DNA from: Ascaris suum
Taxonomy: Eukaryota; Nematoda; Chromadorea; Rhabditida; Ascarididae
Direction of reading: 5' to 3'
Assembly (NCBI GenBank): GCA_013433145.1
Contig: CM024190.1
Coordinates: 4,340,001-4,404,000, forward strand
DNA: 64,000 nucleotides
Shown here: piece by piece, positions 36,521 to 50,717 of the stretch
Layout: each line of letters starts with the position of its first letter
Position numbering within the stretch: position 1 is the first letter of the stretch
Notes under the pieces: generated by a model
The model's input: only the letters and a program-made list of their open reading frames with translations
Databases searched by the model: none
Told to the model about the DNA's origin: nothing
Translations under genes and position numbers: made by a program

Positions 36521-39500
36521 CTGAAATTTAAAATAAACAAATATTACTCTAGCAAATATTCGTTAACGTTGCTGAGCTGAACACGCCGCATTTTTATGAA
36601 ATAGGCGTACAGGCGAAGAGAGCATTTTGCACGAGTAATCAATGACATCAATTGAAAACAGCACTTTTGAAATGCTAGTACCAACGATAAAACTCTCGAA
36701 GATGTAGCCGATGAGAGGTGCAACAGTGGTGAAGCTTAGACTGACATTAATGCTTACCGCTTTCATTGAGAGTTCTTTACTAAGAAGGGGCTTCCGCATG
36801 TTTCGTCGGGGTACGTAACAACGTCGCGATTTCTGGAACTGAATCTTGATAAGCTGGCTGCCCAAATTAGTGCCTCCGATCACAAACGACAACAGCACCG
36901 GCGACCGAAGCTTGCGATCAATGGCTTCAAGGAAGGCCTCGAGCCGGCACCACTCTTTCATTCTTACTTCTCTCGTCTATGCTCTCCACTTAACCCGCCT
37001 CTTTGCGGCATTTACTGTCTTCGCGCTCTTCGACATCAAGCTCTTTTGCTCGTTCGCTAGCTTCCGATTAGCTCCGCCCAATGCGATACGCCAGCAGTAA
37101 ACGTTATACGACGCCTACGCAACTACGTAAGAGATTTGCGGATGAATGAAGTGACTGCTTCCTACGTATCTATTTGCAAGTTGAGATGGCGGATGTTTGA
37201 CCACCCTACGCGGGGCTTTAATGATCGCCTGTCCCCGCCCCTCTCTCCAGACTTTCCCCCCTCCCCCCAATGTTGCCGATTTCGTTAGAGACACGCTCTA
37301 CGGCTAAGAAACCCTTTCACCCAATTATACATTCAATTATCGATGCTATTTCACTCTGGCAAAATGTAGGTGGTCCAGCCAAACTAACATTTATGCCAGC
37401 TTTTTGCGCCTGCAGTTTTTGAATGCGATCCCTTGGACCCGCTTTCATGTAGCACTTTTAAGACAGTCTACAGGCACGCAGACGAAAGGCATTATTTTCA
37501 GCGAAATGAGTTACCACAAGTAACAAATTATGGCATTCCCAACTTTCTAATAATATATACACCAATGTGGGCAAAATTTCGATGGATTTTTATCAGAAAC
37601 TTTTACGAGTGTCTACGAATAGGAAAAAACCTACTGGGGTCGAAACCCGAGTTGAGTTGATTTTTTGCGAATTTAAGCTTATTATTAGCAAAATGATAAT
37701 GTGCTCTTAGAAATACTATTTTCTGATCATGGAAGCAGATGAAGACTGCGGTTAGCTTCGACTCTCGTGAACTGAATGTCCGAAACGCGTGATACTAAAT
37801 GGCGAGCGACACCTGCATAGTGGGAAAGCCACTTTCGTTGAAGGAATCGGCTTTCGCTTTGCAAAACGCAACAAAATACTACGCTGAAAACGAAATATTC
37901 AAGGTGACATCTCTCACTTAATTCCGCATCTGAACATAACATGGCATTACGGCTAACTGCTTAGCATATCACCTTAAATGCTGCATTTCTCGGCAACCCC
38001 AAATTTTTTTCTCCTTTATAAGCCATATATTAGGGCCGCATTCTAAAGGAAGCGTCTTTATGAGAAGCATCGCTTAGTCAATGTATAAACATTAGTTTAT
38101 GTCAGAGACCTTACATCAGCGTGCGTTCAACAACGTCTATAGCTTTCGGGTATCCAACAAGAGAGGCGGTTTGTGATGCTGCCTATTGGAGACGACCGTT
38201 TTGATTACGCATCGAATAAGCATACATAAAAATGCTATCAGTAATTTCCTACATGAGACGTTTATGTTGGAAAAAGTAATCGACATTGAACAGAGTTCAT
38301 TGTTTTATAAGAAAAACAGAGCAATGACACTCGGTCGCCTTCAGTGAGTGTAAAAAGAACTCACATTATTCAGCTTGGAATTTTCAATTATCGTCGTGAA
38401 ATCTGATCAGTGGAACCTCGAAATTAAGCGCTTAAATGTTTAACGAGAAATGTATGGCGTTAATCAACGGTGCTTTTCTGCAAACGCGCTAAACAGCGCA
38501 ACGTAAAGGATATGAGCATTGAGGTGAGGGAGTTAAGTGAGATGATCCATTTCTAATGGATTGAGCCGTTAAGCTGGATAAGCACGCTGTCCATACCACA
38601 TCAAATAGAGGCTAGTGTCTTATAGGCGGTGATAAAAGCAACAGTAGCAAAAGGCGAGCGCTCTTCTCGAATTTTCCGTTCTGACGTGATTCCGATGCAT
38701 GTTCACGTATGCGTCGCATGGGAGTATGCCTTGCACGGCAGCTGCGGCCACTCACGCTCACACGAAACCGCAATGTGCCTCCTCGTGGCATTATTTGAAA
38801 ACTGCGGCCCGGAAGGGAAAAGTTGGTTGTTTTAGCTTTGCGCCGCCCACTTCCATAAATCGCGCTTCTATTCGCTGCGTACACAACCAGATCACCTGAT
38901 CGTAGCAAATCCCTCCGAGATGTGAATCCCGAAAATTTCAGGAAGTTTAACTGTTTAGATATGCGTCAAATATAGTAGAGTTCAAAAAAATAGAGAGCAT
39001 GATTACGATTTCATGAAAAAAAATGTAAGTGTCAATTTGTCTCATAACAAACTCAGTTGTTTCTGAAGTTTAAAAGCATTTCCCTTCAATAAAGCAGCGA
39101 ACACATACAGTTAATTAAAAAAGACTCCGTAAATAACAGAACGGCGAAAACAGGAATTCGCTAGAGGAAGAGACATAAAATTACAGCAGGTGGATTTGAT
39201 CTCTGACCTCAAATCAATGTGCTGGCTGAGTAACTATTGAGCGATCTCTTTGGAACAAATGTGCAAACAATACTGATGTGAACTGAAGCTCGCATATCCA
39301 CACATCCTTATTTGGAGAACCGAGTGGATGTGTCAATAAAACAGTTTTCGATCGCATTACAGACAATATATGCGACTCTTTCTTGTCGATGTACTGTATA
39401 AGTGGATGCAATGTGGAACGTTGCAACAATACTGCTGAAGTCTTTGAAGCAGTCTTGCAGAAAATTGCAACATTCATTGTTCACTTCAGTCAGTGCATAA

Positions 39501-42500
39501 TGAACCTGAAAACTCGACGTATTTCAACAAACGACATACACAGTTAGCTTGAATACAAAACTATACAGCTATGAAATATATTAGTAAATAAAACTGCGCA
39601 TGTAGATTTCTCTTTGCATTTATATTTACAGTGTATCCTATTTACTGAAAACTAGATTCTTCATTCATAAAAATTGTGAGTGGAAATATAAAACGTGAAT
39701 CGCGAGAGAACCTTCAAAACGTCCCCTTGAAAATGTCAACATTTTTAGTAAGCAATGATAGCGGACTTTACAACGATTTCAGATAATAAAACTTTATAAA
39801 TTTCGTTAACAAACCATTGGTGAATGCCAATCGAAATGCAAGTAAAACGTGATGAAGGATACGATATATCCAGATACAATTCAAATACGAACTGAAGCTG
39901 AGAGAACGTTCCTAATCGTTTGCGGCCTTTCATTGCCGCATTAACCTATACAGAAAAGGGCACGTTCGTACTGTGACATGTAGAATTCGCTGCCAATCCA
40001 CCAAGAAGTGAGACCGTTTCACCGTGCTAGTGAGCATATACATTTGAACAATGCGACGAGTGGTGGTTCTTCGTCATTCATCAACATATTACATTTTTTT
40101 TCTCAATGAGCATTCACTTTCGCAAATGCCCTTTTCGAGAACATATCAGCATTTAAATCTCAACTCTGTTGCACTATGAACATAAAAACGGAAAATGTAA
40201 AAAAGAAGCGATTATAGATGATGCAGCTTGATAAACATGCAAATCCCGCATTTTTATTTATAAGGTACTAATTGACTTAGCCTGTAATCTTTGCCATCAA
40301 AGCGCAGCAATAATGGAACACCTAATGTAGATAAAACATGAGAGATGATCGAATTTGCCGTGACAGTGAAAGTGCGCAAGTTCAATTTACCAAGTTTGAG
40401 CAACTGCCAACGTCACTGAGTATTACAAGTAAGAAGGTAGACAAAAAGTTTGAAAATTGAGACTGAGTTTTCACGCGAAGCCAGTAACGTCACTGAGCTG
40501 TTAAAAAACCAAAAAACGTGGAGCAAGAAAAGAAACGCAGTATTTGCTTGAAAAGACGGCTATAAACAAATGGATGTGTGGCCCTCAGAAGGAAATATCC
40601 TTAGAGTCGACAAATGCGAGAACTTTTTTGTTCGTTGGTTTTATAATGAAGGCAGTGGTTGTAAAGATGAACAACGTCGCGAACGGTCGCCTGGAGAGAT
40701 GCGGAACGACGCAATGCGTTGCGATGCGCATATATGCATCAGCTGCAGCGCTGCCTTTGCATTCGCTAGCAGTTAGCTGCAGCAGTCTCGTAGCCACCAC
40801 GGTAATGAGTCTGTCAATTACGCCGTTGCTACTCGTAATCATTTTGCATAAGCTCTATGCTGCAAATACAAAACGATCGCCTACTTATATCAAAGCTTGG
40901 CTCTAGTTCTTTTTTTACTAAATCTCGGCACTTTTTTTGTCAGTTGTAGTCTTCAACTAACGCTGAATTGCCATCAGGCAAAATAGCAACGAATTTCGCG
41001 AGCATTTCATGAACAAATCGATTTTGCAAATTCACGACGAATGTAACATGCTTTCGTTTGAATATACGGCTTTTTAAAGAAATCTATCATTAATCTTCGT
41101 TCAGTTTGTAATACAACGAGTTATAAAACAATAAACGATTGTTTTAAGCTCTTTGCCGAAATCAGAGAAGGATGTGCGATTTTCACACCACAAATTTTGG
41201 ACTTTCAAAAACAAACTCGTTTCTTTCTCGACACGGACGGAAATGCCCAATGCAGAAAGTCCGCGTTTAAAAAATGTTCATGGTATAAATTGTGGACTTG
41301 TTGACGCAATATCAGGTGAACACGAACACGGTTTGAAAATACAATAGGGAAAGAAGGCGTCAAAGCGAACGGTATACCACACGAAACTTTTACGCATCAA
41401 ATAAAAAATACCGCATGAAAACTTTCATAGTTATCTTCGCATTTAGTAGGACAGCCCGTAGAAATCACTCGAGAATAATGCAAACAGCGACAGAGAAGAA
41501 GTGAAAAATAGAACTATGTTGCTTTCATATAGTTCGTTGTCACTAAGAACCCTCTTAATGAATTTGATGAGTAGTCTGAACCCAACATAACTCGAAGCAA
41601 CGATTAGTGTCAATCGGCATTCACTTGTCCAGACGACCCTAGTGCGATGCGACATTTACCTCTCTCGTTTCTGGACCACTGCTTCGCGGTTCATTTTTGC
41701 CTTTGACATTCCATTCGATACTGTGCATTTCGTTTGGTATTAGAGCCGCTATCTTGCTAACACCTTTCGCCTCCTTCTACGAGCGTCGCAGCTGCCATCA
41801 TCTACTCTCTGAAGCTTCTCGAACGCATCTTACTCGAATCGTTCGTTTCGTCACTCTCGCGTCGTGCATTCTCTCTTAGTCCACTCATGAGTGCGTCTTC
41901 CAAATCCAATAACAGACGTCATTATGGAGAGGAATGAACTGCTGCTACTGCTTGCATGCTTGCTCATGCAACAGTTGGAAACTGCATTTAGTTAGCTCTG
42001 CAGTACCGCTCGGAAATGTCGGCCGCACTTTCAAATAGGATGGAAAACTTTTTCGGGACATTGACCTGATAATGCCATCAGGGCATCGCATTTATCCAAA
42101 AATAGCTTTTTTTGGCATCTATCGTCCACAGATCTACGCAAACCATCCATCAGATCAAAGCCACATGCTTCTATCGTTAGTGTTCACTTGCAGAGGCAGT
42201 GGAAATGTTGCATAATAAACGTTCACTTCTCTATTTTTATTCTATGGAAATGACGAGCACCTGTCTCTATTAAGACGGACCAAAGACCCGTTTGCTCTTC
42301 TTTTTTCGACATTAAGTTAAACAATTTTTCACACGGAAGGAGAGAGAGCATGGCGAAACGATTTCGGTGAACGAATACGTGTAGCATTCGATCAGTGATC
42401 ACAGATGAAATAGCACAAGTTGTTGTGCTACTTCATCTGTGCCTATAGGAAACCATATGAAACCGATTTATGATACCTCATAAACCAACAATGCAATTGA

Positions 42501-44100
42501 AGCGACGACAGCATTACGTTACATGAGGCGGACCTTGAATCGTCACAAATTACGATATCCATTGCTTCTTAGCCTTCGGCAACGACATTAAATCGCGCAT
42601 TTTCGCATTTGCTCTCATTTCCTTATGTTGAAAATCACCTTTCGAGTGTATTCAATATATTTTATGGAGAGTTGTTTCGTGCAACTAACTTCGTGCAACT
42701 AGTAGGATCTCTCTTCAAATCGCCTATGATATTGCAAAAATCAGCATTCAAGGCAGAATTATGAGGCGTCTGACCATTATACGAATTATGGCTAGTTCGA
42801 GTCCATTTCCTTAGTCCACTATTTGAAGGACATCCAGAAGAGCACAATGTGTGGGTCTCACTCATTTAGATCGCTCTTGCGATACAGTCCGAACCAATTA
42901 TTTTCGCAATTCTGTATTTAATCTCAAACATTAATGCAGGATCAATTGGAGCGTATTGGAGGCTAAGTTCAATGGCTCACAGCTATACACCGTCAAAGAA
43001 CGAAGAACGACAACACAAATTCGAAATGGATGCGAATTGATAACGACTAATGAAAGATGAGATGCGAAAAGTTGATTAGTAAAGATGCGTCGCAACAAAA
43101 TCGACGCTTAATATTATATGTTCAGGCGATGACAAGGTGTACGCGTGCAAAAGAGCGCTCAATTTAGAAATGAAAGTGTATGCATTTGTGGGCACACAGC
43201 ACACGGCCACAACTGGGCCGAGTATGGCGATGGCCAGTCGTGGATTGCGTTGAGGCAGCAAATGCGCTCTCGCCTCACTCAATAATCGAAGCACTTGCGG
43301 TCGCATTCGTTGTTCTAGCAGTAAATTAGTTTACCTTCGCTTTATTCTTGTTCTCTCCAACATATAGAGCTGTGATGACTTCAGAAGCAAAATGCACAGG
43401 TGCTTTGCATGCAATAAGCATGTGATGTGAATATTGCACAAAATTAGAGTCTACGAACAGTTGCTCATGCATTCTCCTTATAAATGTTTATCATTCCTAC
43501 AAATCTTCCCAGTGCATTTTCTTTGAAACATAATGAAAACGAACATAGGCGATATGACCTAGAGCAATGTAATGCGACAGTTCTATATAATTGAACGTTT
43601 CAGTGTAGAAACACCAATACTAGCCGTCAGTACGAATGCACTAGCAGATGCACATGAAAGCTATGAGAACATCATTGAGCAATGCAATAACTGATGGGAA
43701 CATCGTAGTAGACCGGAACATTCGATCATCAAAAAAACTGCGTTACACTCATCAACCACATATCTCGCTACATTTAATCCGAAAATGCGCTTTGTATCGC
43801 CCACCTAGGAATTCATAGGAACGCAAATTGTGCTGCTAGAACTCATTGTCACATTTGGCACTAAATTTGTGTTACAGAGTGTCGTTCCTACAGCACAATT
43901 GTAGAGAAATTTACCGCACTCATTAGATCTCCATACTTACCATTATCTCTTGCTAAATTTTGAAGTTTTTTTTTTGATTATCGAGAAAATGTTCAAAAGA
44001 AAGAAGAGGAACGCAGTTTATGGCGCTAAATTTTACACCTGTAACTGTCCAGCTGTTGAAATGAATGCATCAAGCATGCATGTACATACACATAAGACTA
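36521..44100. other. Region upstream of TENT5, no recognised gene
   Basis: It may contain the TENT5 promoter and further 5' exons. A minus-strand frame at 36961-36563 has a fairly coding-like composition but no family match. A C-rich stretch lies at about 37230-37270. The one structural feature I can support is the 42400-42441 hairpin. Confidence 0.5.
42400..42441. repeat. 19-bp inverted repeat with 4-base loop
   Basis: CACAGATGAAATAGCACAA at 42400-42418 and TTGTGCTACTTCATCTGTG at 42423-42441 pair with a single mismatch. It is A-C on the plus strand and would be a G-U wobble in a minus-strand transcript. Confidence 0.95.
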
Positions 44101-44317
44101 CTCTTTCTTTTTCTTCTTCTCTCTCTTCCTTTTTTTCTCCTTCTTTTTCCCTCATCTTCTCCCTATCTCTACCTTTCTCTCTCTTTCCTTTGTCTTTTTC
44201 CCTTCTCTCTCTTTTTCTCTTTCTCCCGTTCTTTTTCGCTTTCTGTTTATTTCCCTTTTTCTCGCTCTTCACTCTCCTTCTCTCCCTTTTTTCCTTCCTT
44301 TTGTCCGCCTTTCTTTT

Positions 44318-44356
<39 letters not shown>
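44101..44356. repeat. Polypyrimidine tract ending in (TC)18
   Basis: About 256 bases almost wholly C and T on the plus strand, with 44321-44356 a pure TC run. The long Ser/Leu/Phe and Arg/Glu/Lys frames over it are composition artefacts. Mirror-repeat purine-pyrimidine DNA of this kind can form triplex structure. Confidence 0.97.
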
Positions 44357-44359
<3 letters not shown>

Positions 44360-45739
44360 CCATAAACGATTTCCCTCTCGCGAGGATGGTGCATTCATTT
44401 CGTGTCTCATCATATGCGACCGTTAGTTTTATACAGCGGACACAATTGAACTACGTGATCAAAGAATATAATTGTTAAAAAAGTGCCAATATTCGCTGGC
44501 GGCACAAGCAAGATGCTTTTTGGAAGACGCATAAGAAAGGAGAGCGAATTTCACAGCAAACAAACACCGAGCAGATGATGTTTTAACCACTGCATTCAAT
44601 CGATCTGATTTAATGCTTTTTAAGTAGGGACATGCTTCAAAGCACAGAATGTTTTTCTTCAAATATTACTGCTGCAATATGCTTGTATTAAATGCTATTT
44701 TCTTTTGAAGAGGTGTTGAAGGCGTGCGAAAGGGGCAAAAAATTGTGTTGTTATGCCCATCACTATCACCAGCAGCCAACGGCACATTCGAGCAACGACT
44801 ATTGGCTTCAGAGGATGAATGTTACCAAACACGGGAGGGGAGGGGGGATTGTGGAGGATGGAGAAGGAAGGCAGGTAAAGAAGCTTTCAATCCTACGAGG
44901 AGAACTTGATTTACCTCCCGCATACCATTATCAAAAACAATAATAGGTTGTCGAAGCTGTAAATCGTAGCGGAATGATGGAAAGCAGAAAAGGTTAATAG
45001 TTAAATGGTTATTTTTAGCTGCACCACATTTGATAAATGCGCCATGTGAGTAGTAGTGAGAGTGAGCGGTATCGATAACAACATGTCAACGCTAACGAGA
45101 CCCTCGCTAATGCTGTCACTTTGCGAACTCATTTCAGCTAACGTTGCACACTCGTTTCCGCTCTCTCTATCTACCTTCTCCTGTCTCCCTCCCCTTCCTT
45201 CCCCTCATTTGCTTCACACTCAAAACTGCGACATGTTACACATACCGTTCAATGTGGCCTATGGCCTATACTCCTGTAGGCTAAGTGCCGTATAGAAGAC
45301 TCATGGTTGTACGCAGAAACTTACCCATGCGACCTCAACAAAGGCGAATAAACCATCCATAGAGCAAATCTATGCGGGGCGAGATCTCAAAATGGAGGTG
45401 AGGAAGCGGAAGAAAGCTACCAGTTGTCAGAAGCGTCTAAATCAAGATTTTATTTGTGTTTGATCAACGTAGAATCATTGAAATGTGACATATAAATGTA
45501 GGGTAAGAGAACGCTCAACAATTGATTCTTGATAACAAAAAATTCTAATTAATAAGCGTTCTGCACAAAAATCGCATGTGATGACTCCCTTCACGGTCCG
45601 ATCTATTTAGCACAGAGTAGGTGCGAATCCTGGAAATGCCAGGAAATAAACTTGAGTCATCTGATTTCACCCAGGAAATAAACCTCAGTTACTTCAGTCA
45701 TTTGGCCAAAAATAAGAAGCCGCTTAGTATTCAAACATG

Positions 45740-45793
45740 AAAGAGGAGGACGACGCGACACGGTTGTGGCCGTGTCGCGTCGTCCTCCTCTTT
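45740..45793. repeat. Perfect 24-bp inverted repeat with 6-base loop
   Basis: AAAGAGGAGGACGACGCGAC... at 45740-45763 and its exact reverse complement at 45770-45793, loop TTGTGG. Much more GC-rich than its surroundings. Confidence 0.97.
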
Positions 45794-48548
45794 ATGCCTT
45801 GCTTTTTTTGAAATAAACGAACTTCTTATATTTGACAAAAGTGTACCGAAGTTACTGCTGAATGGCGTTTCTGCATTATAATAGATAATTAATTCAGCCA
45901 TATTCATAAAGTGAAGGTTGCTTTCAAATAAAGAAAACATTGATCTTTCTAGTCAAAAAAAGAGAGAAACTGAGAAAGAGTGCGCTATGGACTTTTTAGC
46001 ACCGAATTCGTTCTTGCTATTATCGAAACTATTAAACTGCTCTACTATCAGACAACATGATCAGCACCGCAGAAACCGCTTCCGTAAAGCGCATTTCAGT
46101 GCTGAAAACAATATAGCGGAAAACAACGATAGTTGGAAAATTAAACAGCGCTTTCCCAAATAGAAAGAGATTTTGGATCGCAGCACCGTTTGTGAGGAAC
46201 GAGGTGGGTGCTGTTGAACGTTGCCTGATTAGAGCACCGTCAGAATAAAGCAGTATCATATCATAAACCAAACAACTTCACATGATAACATGACGCTCTT
46301 ATGATGTCCGTCAACAATGCATTTTTTTTTTCGTTTTGGCACTAGCCATTGCCGAACCTCAAAAATTTAAATAGCCTAGAGTTTTGCAACGTTATAACTC
46401 AGTTTCTAAACCCTTTCTCGTTATTGCATGTGCTAGTTTGTTAATATTAGAAATATATAGGAACCGATCACATAAGAGATGAGCTGTTAATCCTGGAAAA
46501 TCATACTATTAGTAGAATCTTGCTGAATAAACTACTCTATTCAATGAAGATCATAACAAATAATCGGTTTCAAACTCGCTTTTTGGCGATTCTTCAGGAT
46601 TCTACAGACGACATTATTCTATAATAAATCCAAATTAATTATTACTAGTATACCGCTCACAGCGTTGCCGCTGAATTTCTTTGCTTCCACCATAAAATCT
46701 TTCCACCATGTAAGCAATAACAATTACACTACTGAAAAATTTATATGAGCTCGAACGTTGGACTTGTTTTATCCATTCAACTCGATTCTTTATCTCTACA
46801 TCCTCCTATCTCCAACAGTACACCAAGTTTCCGTACTCATTACACTTCTTTTACCAAGATAAAAGCTTTGTTTATAGGCACATTTGCTTTGATGATACGT
46901 CATGGAAATTGCGTATTTCAGCCTCTGTTTGACTGCCACGTCAGCATGAGTTAGAGGCTCTTTTAGATTGTTGTTTATAGAAAGCACATTTCATGGCATC
47001 ATTTTCACGAGGAGTGTAGTGAAGGTAGTGAAGGTTGTTTATTGATGTGCTTGAGTGAGTCGAAGATGGGTACGCCCATAAGCCGCGCTCACATCTTTCA
47101 GCGTGCTAGCGAGAATGCCTTAAGACAGCATTAAACAAGTTAAAGTGCATCTACAAACAATACAAACATCGAGTATTTAATTAGAAACGGAATTTTTTTA
47201 AAGTTATAAATGAACTTCGTGAATGAATCGACGTGGCTGTCAACTGCTCTCGATAAAGCTTTACTAGAGTTAAATTGAAATCCCGTTACATGCATACAAA
47301 TCGTTTTTATAATCGTGTGTAAGCACAATAGTATTGACAGGTGCATTTCGGGTGATATATTAGCAACACTAAATCGGATCAATATAAACGCAATAAACAA
47401 TGAATGAAGTTCGCTTATAAACACGAATTTTGACTCGCAGAGCCATCATGAGACACCTTGTATGATGAGAAAAAACGGTTTCGTTTTATGTGTTTGTAAA
47501 TGTACTTGATTATGGCTTTACGGGTTAAAAAATCATATTTTATTCACTGCAGGTTGCGCACCGTTTCGATTCAGAGTTGCCATCATCAACTTTTGTAAGC
47601 TTTTCTTTTGAGACCACTAATATTGGCCCTGTTCGGGCGGAGAGTATTACACGAAGAAATGATATGAGGGGACCGAATGTTTCAACATGAAATGCAAAAT
47701 GAATTGTGCAAACAGACAATGTAAAATGAGATATAAATTGGAGGGAAAGTAGAATAAAAAGCGAAAAGGCAAAGATGAGGAACGCAAAAAGAAACTGAGA
47801 AAGATTCAGTACTGTCAAACGCTTAATGAAAAAAAATGATAACTTTTAGAAATTGGGTGATATGACGATATGAAATGAATAAAGGTGGAGGGGGAGTCTA
47901 AGAACAAGTGAATGTTCGAAGTTGAAATATTACGACGGACTCTGAGCGGTGCTACGACAAAGGATTCACCATGTGATTTCAAGTTTTGCAAAAAGGCCTT
48001 TAAAGTGCAGGCCATGTTGTGTCCAGTGGAGTTGAGTTTGAGATTGCGGAAAGTCTATTTATCTAACTTAATCGCAGCTTACTTCTGATGTGCACGAATA
48101 TATTTCTTAAACAGTTGAAATGTTTGACACAAAATAATAAGCACTAAATGATTGAATCAGCTAAAGTGAGATAGCTTATAAAATTTGGACTACCGCACAT
48201 TATGGGGATCTTTAAAAGTCGCGGAAAAGATCCCATAAAATCACTGGTAGCGAGCACAGCACAAACATGTCTTATTTCTGCTACTAGAGCCGGCTTGTGA
48301 AAGAATCCGACTCGAGCATTGCAATGGTATTTGAGGGTCACCTGCTCCGTTTTCTTTTCGTACAAAAAAAAACACAAATAAACGCATCTTTATTAAGTCC
48401 GGAGCAAAACCAACAACAGTGTGGAGCCTCAGCGGCACGAAAAAAGCTCCATCATTCACCGCGAACTTCTTATGCTAAAGCAGCATCAATTATTCAGCTT
48501 CTTTCAAAGTTGATAAGTTGATCATATGTGTGTGTGTATATTTTTATG

Positions 48549-48634
48549 CGAAAGGGATAGAAAAAGGGAGCAAAGAAAAAGAGAGAGGGAGCAAAGGAAG
48601 CAAGGAGAGAAGGCGAAGGCGATAGAGAAAAGAG
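48549..48634. repeat. Purine-rich low-complexity stretch
   Basis: Irregular AAGGGAG/GAGAGAG/AAGGAAGC units on the plus strand, few pyrimidines. Confidence 0.8.
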
Positions 48635-50717
48635 CAACACATCTAAGCACCGTTTATGCACTTTTTATATCTCATTTACGCTAATATACATCCGGTGCTT
48701 AGCTTGAGGATATCCTGCAAGAATGGCCGAAGCTTGCGTGCGGTGAACATCAAGGTTGCTATATGAGCATTTTTCTCGCAACAACGAACTAAATATTCCG
48801 TCGCATATGTTGAAGAATTTCACAGACTTTACATTATCGCTTCAACACCATAGGCAACAAAGGGAAAAAAGATGCCCAGAAATGTGTGAAGTGCAGTGTT
48901 GGCCTAAGCAAAAATTGCTCGAAGTCTAGAGAATCTCCATTAATAACACGCCTATATAACGACTTCCAAAAGCGAATATCGTAAAAAGTGACGCATCTGA
49001 GATGCATCGCTGTTCAGTGCATCACTCATTTACTTTACAGCTACATATGCAGCATGTGCACACCTGGCACAAATACTCCAATAAATAATGTGAATTAAGC
49101 TTATGCTGCATAGTAGACATGATATAATGCATTGCACGAAGATAGTGGTCTGCTACGTGTGTGCCACTAAGCTCACCTTCTGCAACAATAGGTGCGCGTG
49201 GAAAATCGAGCCATCACATTGGCGAATTCTGATTCGGATGCTTAATGCGCGTTTAGGCAACCAATTTGTTACAAACAGTTACGATTGTTTTTACTGTTTA
49301 CTGCCTCGTCAGCGGATTTTTATAATTTTATTGCAGTGACTAGCTTCTCAGTCACTTCCAAAAAAAAAACAACATTTGACTTTAATGGAAGGGACAGGTA
49401 CCCTGCATAGACTCGAGAATTATTCATTAGAACACTGCATAACTGTTTTACACTCTCATGTTGGAACAACCGATCGTCCAGGTAGGCTCTGAAATAATAA
49501 CTCTACAAAAGTCGATCGTCCAAGAACCATAACAGTGATCACAACAGTGGTTATAAGAACTGAGAAACTAGTGTTGTATAGGAATGCAAAAATTTTCTAT
49601 AGAGATTTGTTAGATCTCTCAAACATAGTAAGCGTAATCGAGAAAGACAAGGTACAAATGCGTTCAAGTAATTTAGCGCAATACTTAACTCTTTTTGCTT
49701 TGTTAGTTTGTGCCACTCAAGCAAAAATGTAATTCGAAAGGAACAGCACCCAATACTTTCGATCCTCCAACTGTTGACTTTTTTGCTTTGTGGAAATGTA
49801 TTTTGTGCAACAAATGAGAGATACGTATCGCTTTGGTTCTCTGAGTGAAAAATGTTGAGCGATAGTGGAAAAAATGTGTTGAGTATCGAGTATGCTCTCA
49901 TCACAGCTGACGGATTTTGCAACGGAAACAACAAGAGCGACTGAGAATTCCACATGTGAGCACCAAAAAAGCCTGTGAATGCTGAAGGTGGTCGGATGAA
50001 CAATATGCCCAGAAGGGCTCTTTCTCTCCGAGCAGCGATCGATCAACGATGCATTAGGAATCATCCAATATTGCCTACACCTTGGGGTGCATGCACCAAT
50101 AGACATACTACGTAGCTTCAACTTATCGCTCTTATCAGCTAAGAGTAGCAAAGACTAGCTTAATTTGTGCAGGGAGTAGCTGCTAGCATAATTCGCACAT
50201 AAGCTTCGAGCTCTGCAAGTATCCCTTCTTAAATACTAATACGGTGGAACACTTCACAAACATCGAATTTTTAGTGTTCTATGATGCTGTTAAGTATTTG
50301 ACGGCTATGACGCTCAGCTATTCATATGAGAATGAGAGATATTATTCGATATTAGAATGCACACCCGAGCATCGAGATGAACCTCAGTTGCAATATTTTT
50401 TAGTTATAAACTAATTGTACAAGCTAGCATACTATGAATGAAATATCATTCAACGACATACGTTTTGGGAGCGCTTTTGATCTTGAAATGTGATCAACCT
50501 TCGTAAGCGTAATCTGGAAGAAGCATCTAGGATTCGCTCATATCTCTTAGGAATGCGATTGGTAAACTTATTCAATTTGTTAAATACTTTAAAATGGAGA
50601 TGGAGGGAAATTCGATTCTTAAACTTGAATTTTGCTACTATAGTGAGCAAGCTCTTCGCCTGATGATTTCCATTGCAGCAGTGATATTCCGCTTAAATAG
50701 TTTGGATTGAAAATTTG

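Noticed and set aside
36563..36961. 132-codon minus-strand frame upstream of the TENT5 start, considered as its N-terminus
   Set aside because: It ends in a stop before the 36520 acceptor, and no donor inside it joins convincingly in the required phase; composition alone is not enough.
37621..37660. GGGTCGAAACCCG resembling a tRNA T-arm
   Set aside because: No A box, anticodon stem or acceptor stem upstream at tRNA spacing.
44033..44478. Three long overlapping frames rich in Ser/Leu/Phe or Arg/Glu/Lys
   Set aside because: Pyrimidine-tract composition artefact; no splice context or domain.
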